From positions 494,883 to 558,882 of the forward strand of contig NW_003156236.1 in assembly GCF_000003605.2 (NCBI RefSeq): 64,000 nt of DNA, read 5' to 3'. Both the position numbers and the translations under genes were made by a program. Shown here piece by piece: positions 63,201 through 64,000 of the stretch. The notes under the pieces are model-generated. The model made no database searches. It saw only the letters and a program-made list of their open reading frames with translations, and was not told the origin of the DNA. How positions within the stretch are numbered: position 1 is the first letter of the stretch; each line of letters opens with the position of its first letter. This stretch comes from Saccoglossus kowalevskii (lineage: Eukaryota > Hemichordata > Enteropneusta > Harrimaniidae).

Positions 63201-63914
63201 CATAGAACAACAATGAATGTTAAGGAAACAATAGAAAATTAGAAACTAGAAGTGTTTTAGCCTATGCACCAGCCTACAATTTGAGATATGGCAAAATATC
63301 ACTAGGAACCAATGGTAAAAACGCAATTTTTTGCAAAATGAATTCTGGGTATTTTCATTAATGAGTAGGCTTCTATTCGCGCGGAACATTAAAATGTCGT
63401 AAAGAAGATTTGCTATCTCAAGTGTGGCTAGTAATCACGATTATTTTACCTGCGCATCCAATCTCATCGGAGAAATCGCCGCCACCACAATCGACCGTCC
63501 CATCGCATACCCAATCAGGATTGATACAAGCACCATTTGTACAACGGAATTCTCCTGTAATTTAAAAACAAAAAACAAAAAAAATGTTTTCAAATATATA
63601 GATTACAGTTCAAAGTTGAATATATTTTTGAAAGCAACATTTGCTTGGAAATTATTTTCTGTATAAGCAATCTCATTTTTGGTGCGTGTATCGTTTACCT
63701 TCTGCGCATGCTCCAATTTCACACACGAAAGGACTCATTTGAATACACGGCGAATGATACCATGGGTAATTATTTTCGTAAAGATGAAGTTCAACGCATG
63801 CGCCGTCTTCTTCATTTGGTTGGGTATCACTCCATCGACCGTCGAACACTGTGGCTTTCCTCCCATCAGCGTAGTCATATTCATTACTCCCGGCGGGGTT
63901 TGGACCCGTAAATC
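24027..63914 (-). CDS. Giant modular transmembrane receptor with three expansin modules (5' partial, 65 exons)
   Basis: I joined 65 minus-strand exons by hand using AG/GT borders, domain continuity and phase. They sum to 14,435 nt: two bases of a split codon plus 4,811 codons including TAA, with no internal stop. The protein is an extracellular mosaic anchored by one C-terminal helix: lectin, LDLa, CUB x3, Sushi x4, EGF x2, Sushi x4, mucin, expansin x3 with mucin linkers, Cys-rich domain, HYR, Sushi, Cys-rich, GCC2/3 x3, EGF x12, pentraxin, HYR, Sushi, Cys-rich, GCC2/3 x4, EGF x2, TM, tail. Most module borders are phase 1, the hallmark of exon shuffling. The largest intron (44942-47391) holds a mariner relic. 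The start codon is to the right of the window. No internal terminal or first exon is seen, which argues for one gene, but phase-1 modules join in any order, so two neighbouring genes cannot be excluded. The second half resembles SVEP1/polydom. Function is probably ligand or matrix recognition at the cell surface. Confidence 0.82.
24605..24704 (-). CDS. Transmembrane helix (exon 64)
   Basis: Exon 24605-24704, phase 1 in and 2 out, reads GISDGQ then a hydrophobic stretch of about 25 residues beginning [20 protein letters not shown] and closing LLIYKR. Small-residue spacing (G-A-V-A-G-G-V-A-A) could favour helix packing. The basic residues after the helix fit the positive-inside rule, giving a type I orientation with the domains outside. 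Confidence 0.95.
25246..25744 (-). CDS. Membrane-proximal EGF domains 13-14 (exons 62-63)
   Basis: Exons 25622-25744 and 25246-25374, phase 1-1. The first is a cbEGF-like module ([17 protein letters not shown], then [17 protein letters not shown]). The second is a short EGF ([20 protein letters not shown], then [13 protein letters not shown]) followed by a juxtamembrane MGSTSP. They end the extracellular part. Confidence 0.92.
25899..28578 (-). CDS. GCC2/GCC3 repeats 4-7 (exons 58-61)
   Basis: Exons 28417-28578, 26731-26892, 26340-26507 and 25899-26054, each a phase 1-1 module. Segments include [55 protein letters not shown] and [18 protein letters not shown]. The intron between the first and second is 1.5 kb and empty of recognisable coding sequence. 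These are the membrane-proximal repeats of the same family as exons 40-42. Confidence 0.93.
28948..29451 (-). CDS. Uncharacterised Cys-rich domain, copy 3 with RRKR site (exons 56-57)
   Basis: Exons 29199-29451 and 28948-29102, phase-2 internal intron. Landmarks are [68 protein letters not shown], then [27 protein letters not shown]. Place (after HYR-Sushi, before GCC2/GCC3) and two-exon form match copies 1 and 2, but residue similarity is weak and the intron phase differs, so common origin is likely rather than proven. A-R-R-R-K-R is a strong furin-type site. Confidence 0.78.
29820..30020 (-). CDS. Sushi domain 10 (exon 55)
   Basis: A single phase 1-1 exon. Its segments are [46 protein letters not shown] and FPGC. 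As in Sushi 9 it has six cysteines and follows an HYR module, so HYR-Sushi(6C) is a repeated pair in this protein. A small TIR element lies in the intron upstream (30100-30311). Confidence 0.88.
30100..30311. mobile_element. 212-bp inverted-repeat element in intron
   Basis: Both ends read TACTGTAAA inward and share an imperfect terminal inverted repeat of about 40 bp that includes TTCACTGGGTTT. Variants of CAGTGAA recur inside. TA at each edge would suit a Tc1/mariner-type target duplication. It is too short to code and lies in the intron between exons 54 and 55. Confidence 0.7.
30582..30945 (-). CDS. HYR domain 2 (exons 53-54)
   Basis: Exons 30802-30945 and 30582-30677, phase-1 intron inside the domain. 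The first exon has [30 protein letters not shown]. The second has [20 protein letters not shown], followed by NFLLYVL. These are the PP-x3-CP, W-x-x-P-x3-D and Y-x-A-x-D-x2-N-x3-C marks of hyalin repeats. HYR 1 is in one exon, so the two copies differ in gene structure. Confidence 0.92.
31540..32458 (-). CDS. Pentraxin domain (exons 50-52)
   Basis: Exons 32299-32458, 31990-32160 and 31540-31823, joined by two phase-2 introns, about 205 residues, the usual size of the family. Motifs are [15 protein letters not shown] (near the pentraxin H-x-C-x-S/T-W signature, though His is Tyr here), [46 protein letters not shown] and GDVILWV. Pentraxins are calcium-dependent lectin-fold modules. Its place directly after an EGF run is the arrangement of SVEP1. 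A short Cys-rich tail ([17 protein letters not shown]) follows. Confidence 0.9.
32548..36623 (-). CDS. Run of twelve EGF-like domains (exons 43-49)
   Basis: Exons 36521-36623, 35018-35379, 34410-34613, 34074-34207, 33689-33882, 32955-33079 and 32548-32799. Twelve EGF modules follow each other, most with Notch-like calcium-binding starts (RDEC, NIDDC, NIDEC, NINEC) and the PCQNGATC motif. Introns cut inside modules in phases 1, 2, 1, 0, 2 and 1, so the block is no longer one exon per domain. Exon 47 stops in phase 2 in NGYTC-CA and exon 48 resumes with one base, then [10 protein letters not shown]. The N gap between them is therefore intronic and costs no coding sequence. Confidence 0.94.
33351..33597. 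other. Assembly gap (N) in intron 47
   Basis: 247 undefined bases in the intron between exons 47 (33689-33882) and 48 (32955-33079). Frames drawn through the N run are artefacts. The phase-2 join across it restores a normal EGF module. Confidence 0.99.
35765..36300. repeat. Dispersed repeat, longer copy
   Basis: A roughly 530-bp segment in the intron between exons 43 and 44. It is matched by a shorter copy at about 63050-63395. Shared anchors in the same order include AAATCGCA-GACA, ATGTCTCATGGTACAATGAA, TTTTTAGAAC, TTTTGAGATAT, TTGCAAAATGAAT and ATGAGTATGCTTCTA. No terminal repeats or coding capacity are visible. It may be a non-autonomous element. Confidence 0.75.
36700..36785 (-). mobile_element. 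Possible tRNA-derived SINE fragment
   Basis: On the minus strand, TGGCGCTGTAGGTGG resembles a degenerate pol III A box, and GTTCGAATCCCG is a near-perfect B box about 45 bases downstream. The segment does not fold as a real tRNA and lacks an obvious 3' tail. It lies in the intron between exons 42 and 43, beside the TTAA element. Confidence 0.45.
36914..37220. mobile_element. 307-bp TTAA-flanked element beside a splice donor
   Basis: TTAA edges at 36914-36917 and 37217-37220 enclose imperfect inverted ends AGGGCAGTGGTCGTCGCG and GCGACGACTACCGCCAT. The ends match the MITE at 9372-9510 but the interior is different and is shared with 59769-60038 in the opposite orientation. It carries a disrupted copy of the short frame that begins [13 protein letters not shown]. 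Its edge is 13 bp from the donor of exon 42. Confidence 0.82.
37234..37976 (-). CDS. GCC2/GCC3 (ephrin-receptor-like) repeats 1-3 (exons 40-42)
   Basis: Exons 37821-37976, 37527-37685 and 37234-37395, each one module of about 52 residues in phase 1-1. The pattern is C-x2-G-x-[FY], C-x2-C-P-x-G-T-Y-Q, S-C-x2-C-P, final C (for example [18 protein letters not shown]). This cysteine-rich module occurs in SVEP1, SCUBE and Eph receptors. The donor of the third exon is 13 bp from the right end of a transposable element (36914-37220). Confidence 0.93.
38389..39316 (-). CDS. Uncharacterised Cys-rich domain, copy 2 (exons 38-39)
   Basis: Exons 39108-39316 and 38389-38632, split in phase 0 exactly as copy 1. 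Landmarks are [75 protein letters not shown] and a Cys-dense end [17 protein letters not shown]. It is clearly related to copy 1 by start motif, cysteine order and intron place. It stands immediately before the first GCC2/GCC3 block. No known function. The acceptor at 38633 is weaker than its neighbours and was chosen by phase. Confidence 0.8.
39421..39633 (-). CDS. Sushi domain 9 (exon 37)
   Basis: A single phase 1-1 exon. Its segments are [44 protein letters not shown] and PDCV. It has six cysteines rather than four, the extra pair coming from KAC and LAC, which is seen in the Sushi module following HYR in SVEP1-type proteins. It lies 1.47 kb from the preceding exon, one of the longer introns. 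Confidence 0.85.
41105..41556 (-). CDS. Basic cleavage-site segment and HYR domain 1 (exons 35-36)
   Basis: Exon 41458-41556 encodes [18 protein letters not shown] and ends [11 protein letters not shown], which looks like the tail of a Sushi module. It contains R-K-R-R, a furin-type site. Exon 41105-41341 is a hyalin repeat (HYR): [49 protein letters not shown], then EFVAWVE. HYR modules are Ig-like and often neighbour Sushi domains in SVEP1 and SRPX proteins. Phases are 1-1 for both exons. Confidence 0.83.
41381..41424. repeat. (CAAA)n simple repeat
   Basis: About eleven AAAC units with one interruption, in the intron between exons 35 and 36. A shorter run of the same unit is at 62853-62870, next to exon 3. 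Confidence 0.9.
41935..42640 (-). CDS. Uncharacterised Cys-rich domain, copy 1 (exons 33-34)
   Basis: Exons 42411-42640 and 41935-42184, phase-0 internal intron, about 160 residues. I do not recognise a named family. Landmarks are [71 protein letters not shown] and a closing [16 protein letters not shown]. The P-x-Y-C-x-T-I start, C-x-x-Y-Y and the C-C near the end recur in copy 2 (38389-39316). A beta-rich extracellular module is likely. SEA-like folding is only a guess. Confidence 0.8.
42807..43069 (-). CDS. Two 69-bp Thr-rich linker exons (31-32)
   Basis: Exons 43001-43069 and 42807-42875 are both exactly 69 bp and phase 1-1. They encode 23-residue segments such as [20 protein letters not shown] and [20 protein letters not shown]. 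Consensus donors and acceptors flank both. They end the mucin/expansin half of the protein. As symmetric mini-exons they could be skipped without changing frame. Small size makes each placement less certain than the domain exons. Confidence 0.72.
43356..44371 (-). CDS. Expansin module C (exons 28-30)
   Basis: Exons 44235-44371, 43922-44137 and 43356-43677. The layout is identical to module B: 137 and 216 bp for the first two exons in both, 322 against 325 bp for the third. Motifs are [88 protein letters not shown] and [17 protein letters not shown]. The Asp of the TDxxP-like turn (here VVDTCP) is kept. The Asp of the DLS motif is Val. A cysteine just after the CBM63-like fold (RLCKNG) probably ties the two domains or the linker. 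Confidence 0.88.
44480..44941 (-). CDS. Acidic Thr-rich linker with 10-residue repeats (exon 27)
   Basis: Exon 44480-44941, 154 residues, phase 1-1, no cysteine. Its middle has five copies of a 10-residue (30-bp) unit of the form TTVxDDLIE, with Ile and Met alternating at the variable place, so the true unit is 20 residues. The rest is Thr, Val, Glu and Lys rich (for example [20 protein letters not shown]). It separates expansin modules B and C. The long plus-strand frame over the same bases is only its mirror image. Confidence 0.88.
44942..47391 (-). other. Largest intron (26), carrying a mariner relic
   Basis: 2.45 kb between expansin module B and the linker to module C, versus mostly 150-600 bp elsewhere. 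Apart from the transposon relic at 46388-47301 I see no exon, RNA or conserved element. Roughly 1.4 kb of it is plain AT-rich sequence. Confidence 0.8.
46388..47301 (+). pseudogene. Degenerate mariner (Tc1/mariner, SETMAR-like) transposase
   Basis: A plus-strand relic starting near a TA-CGAGGGGCTTTCGATAAG left end. Coding similarity runs from the ATG at 46530 ([20 protein letters not shown]) to a stop at 47299-47301 (GGSYVEKD). A frameshift near 46657, stops at 46795 and beyond, and loss of the middle third, including the first catalytic Asp, show it is dead. The second catalytic block ([15 protein letters not shown]) and [20 protein letters not shown] remain. The right inverted end is not seen. 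It lies antisense within the large gene's intron. Confidence 0.9.
47392..48851 (-). CDS. Expansin module B (exons 24-26)
   Basis: Exons 48715-48851, 48408-48623 and 47392-47716, with the same phase-0 introns as modules A and C. The barrel carries [49 protein letters not shown] and [14 protein letters not shown]. The CBM63-like part carries [50 protein letters not shown] and a final RLCKNG. Eight cysteines are present in the whole module. It is nearly identical to module C, above all in the C-terminal domain, where only a handful of residues differ. The intron after it contains the mariner relic. Confidence 0.88.
49408..51882 (-). CDS. Long Thr/Ser/Glu-rich repeat region (exons 22-23)
   Basis: Exons 51514-51882 and 49408-51258, about 740 residues without a single cysteine. 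Exon 23 is 1,851 bp and contains four tandem copies of a 116-residue (348-bp) unit. The plus-strand word GGCTTTGGGTGATGAATG or its variant begins at 49826, 50174, 50507 and 50855, so the spacing is 348, 333 and 348, the middle one lacking 15 bp. Each unit repeats [47 protein letters not shown] and [18 protein letters not shown]. It is a mucin-like stalk between expansin modules A and B, with likely length variation among individuals. Confidence 0.9.
52537..53919 (-). CDS. Expansin module A: DPBB plus CBM63-like domain (exons 19-21)
   Basis: Exons 53774-53919, 53362-53577 and 52537-52930, joined by two phase-0 introns. The double-psi barrel runs from [20 protein letters not shown] through [20 protein letters not shown] and [14 protein letters not shown] to TVACP. 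The C-terminal domain has [31 protein letters not shown] and [19 protein letters not shown]. Both halves match bacterial-type expansin (EXLX1) in order and length. The expected Asp before the LS of the barrel motif is Val. The exon ends in a Thr-rich tail, [12 protein letters not shown]. This is the most diverged of the three modules. A chitin, glycan or matrix-binding role is an inference. Confidence 0.85.
55208..55627 (-). CDS. Incomplete Sushi 8 fused to Thr-rich mucin stretch (exon 18)
   Basis: Exon 55208-55627. The first 45 residues are Sushi-like: [17 protein letters not shown], then [11 protein letters not shown] and [10 protein letters not shown]. After the third cysteine the module stops, with neither the Trp nor the fourth Cys, and runs into about 90 residues of Thr, Ser, Glu and Ala built on repeated [12 protein letters not shown] units. 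The Thr run is encoded by ACA/ACC triplets, seen on the plus strand as a GTT microsatellite. The stretch is expected to be heavily O-glycosylated and extended. Three cysteines leave one unpaired in this module. Confidence 0.88.
55741..56573 (-). CDS. Sushi/CCP domains 5-7 (exons 15-17)
   Basis: Exons 56370-56573, 56061-56249 and 55741-55923, each phase 1-1 with one CCP module. Recognisable segments are [35 protein letters not shown] and [19 protein letters not shown]. The first has a longer loop between its first two cysteines (about 37 residues). They form the last canonical globular part before the mucin-like stretch. Confidence 0.94.
56784..57278 (-). CDS. Calcium-binding EGF domains 1-2 (exons 13-14)
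   Basis: Exons 57150-57278 and 56784-56984. Both open with D-I-N-E-C, the calcium-binding EGF signature, and carry GGYECLC or GGYTCDC. The second is unusual. Between its fifth and sixth cysteines lie about 30 residues ([20 protein letters not shown] and on), against about 8-12 in ordinary EGF domains. The open frame reads cleanly through it and the splice sites are good, so this is an inserted loop rather than an error. Confidence 0.92.
57728..58950 (-). CDS. Sushi/CCP domains 1-4 (exons 9-12)
   Basis: Four consecutive phase 1-1 exons, one Sushi each: 58765-58950, 58383-58562, 58006-58191 and 57728-57910. Each has four cysteines in CCP spacing with the markers V-x-Y-S/R-C, GY/GF, a C-x-x-x-G-x-W turn and a final P-x-C (for example [14 protein letters not shown] in the fourth). 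Sushi modules make elongated rods and bind complement, adhesion and growth factors. The one-exon-one-module layout matches complement regulators and SVEP1. Confidence 0.95.
59485..60465 (-). CDS. CUB domain 3 (exons 7-8)
   Basis: Exons 60281-60465 and 59485-59668, phase-0 internal intron. The first half has [20 protein letters not shown] and [10 protein letters not shown]. The second has [20 protein letters not shown], and MFYVVFTSS, ending GFRARFSPG. It is a good CUB match over about 120 residues. The second disulfide is again absent. The intron between the two halves contains the transposable element at 59769-60038. Confidence 0.92.
59769..60038 (+). mobile_element. Truncated TTAA element with 69-codon frame
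   Basis: The left end TTAA-AGCGCGGTAGTCGTCGC and about 270 bp match the element at 36914-37220 in reverse orientation. The right end is lost after TTTATCAACACAAA. An uninterrupted frame from ATG 59831 ([20 protein letters not shown]) to 60040 spans most of it. The other copy has stops in the same frame. The frame may be the remains of a captured exon or of a transposase start. I do not recognise it. It sits in the intron that splits CUB 3. Confidence 0.75.
60986..61434 (-). CDS. CUB domain 2 (exons 5-6)
   Basis: Exons 61283-61434 and 60986-61187, again with a phase-0 intron at the same place as in CUB 1. Motifs are [33 protein letters not shown] and MRVDFKSD, ending HAWYWA. The second cysteine pair is missing (FSG in place of FCG), as in the other two CUBs. 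The N-terminal part is less typical: no clear SPGYP turn, with [13 protein letters not shown] in its place. Confidence 0.88.
61821..62848 (-). CDS. CUB domain 1 (exons 3-4)
   Basis: Exons 62715-62848 and 61821-62025, split by a phase-0 intron. The first exon opens with [20 protein letters not shown] and has ECVW. The second has [19 protein letters not shown] and MTVKFHSD, and ends TADWEA. Length (about 113 residues) and the order SGYP, CxW, V-x-DG, YSG, F-x-SD are those of CUB domains. The usual third and fourth cysteines are absent: the YCG motif reads YSG. CUB domains mediate protein or glycan recognition. Confidence 0.92.
63050..63395. repeat. Dispersed repeat, shorter copy
   Basis: The same order of anchors as in 35765-36300, lacking the middle part (about 190 bp). 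It lies in the intron between exons 2 and 3. The two copies are about 27 kb apart, in the same orientation and clearly diverged, so this is an old dispersed family and not a recent local duplication. Confidence 0.75.
63450..63554 (-). CDS. LDL-receptor class A domain (exon 2)
   Basis: A single phase 1-1 exon, 63450-63554, of about 35 residues. It carries [17 protein letters not shown], then DC and a terminal FSDEIGC. The six cysteines and the acidic CDG...DC...SDE calcium cage are present, although GGGD replaces the usual DGSD spacing. LDLa modules bind ligands through this calcium-organised face. It sits directly between the lectin and the CUB block. Confidence 0.92.
63699..63914 (-). CDS. 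C-type lectin domain, C-terminal part (exon 1 in window)
   Basis: Exon 63699-63914, entered in phase 1 after TTCTTTATTTCAG. It encodes the second half of a C-type lectin-like domain: [20 protein letters not shown], then CVELHLY, then a closing [12 protein letters not shown]. The W-S-D-x-x-P-N and final F-V-C-E patterns are those of the family. QPN stands where sugar-binding members have EPN or QPD, so carbohydrate binding is possible but not certain. The N-terminal half and the upstream exons are outside the window. Confidence 0.85.
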
Positions 63915-64000
63915 CTGAAATAAAGAACATAATAAAAGTACGCAAACGACAATTTCTTGCACAAAAACTGTTCCCTCCTTTGTTCCATATATGAATAATT

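Overview
The window is a piece of an animal (metazoan, non-vertebrate) nuclear genome. It is AT-rich, with short introns, assembly gaps (7771-7487 region: 7771-8487; and 33351-33597), MITE-like elements, a mariner relic and a 47-bp satellite. There is no operon or bacterial signal. The domain set (CUB, Sushi, EGF, HYR, pentraxin, GCC2/GCC3, C-type lectin) fits an invertebrate. A hemichordate or amphioxus-like deuterostome is my best guess, but a lophotrochozoan is not excluded. The sequence alone does not settle the species.

Layout. Positions 1 to about 23450 contain no coding sequence I can support. They hold a long 47-bp tandem array around the first gap, a TTAA-flanked MITE with two fragments of relatives, a small cluster of TGACGTCA sites and simple repeats. 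From 63914 down to 24027 the minus strand carries one very large gene. I placed 65 exons with consensus AG/GT borders. Their phases join without a break into about 4,810 codons ending in TAA at 24027-24029, with a likely AATAAA signal at 23458-23453. The 5' end, including start codon and signal peptide, lies beyond the right edge of the window.

The encoded protein reads N to C: partial C-type lectin, LDL-receptor A, three CUB domains, four Sushi, two EGF, four Sushi (the last incomplete), Thr-rich mucin stretch, then three bacterial-type expansin modules (double-psi beta-barrel plus CBM63-like domain) separated by long Thr/Ser/Glu-rich repeats, an uncharacterised Cys-rich domain, HYR, Sushi, a second copy of that Cys-rich domain, three GCC2/GCC3 repeats, twelve EGF, pentraxin, HYR, Sushi, a third relative of the Cys-rich domain, four GCC2/GCC3, two EGF, one transmembrane helix and an 88-residue cytoplasmic tail with an NPMY motif. 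The second half follows the order of SVEP1/polydom. The first half resembles complement-like and lectin-type recognition proteins.

The most unusual point is the expansin triplet inside an animal cell-surface receptor. By alignment from memory with Bacillus EXLX1 the fold-defining residues are kept, but the functionally important Asp of the barrel and the three aromatic residues of the CBM63 binding face are all replaced. I infer a recognition or structural role on glycan or matrix rather than wall loosening. Introns carry a mariner relic, two related TTAA elements, a TIR element, a probable SINE and two copies of another dispersed repeat.
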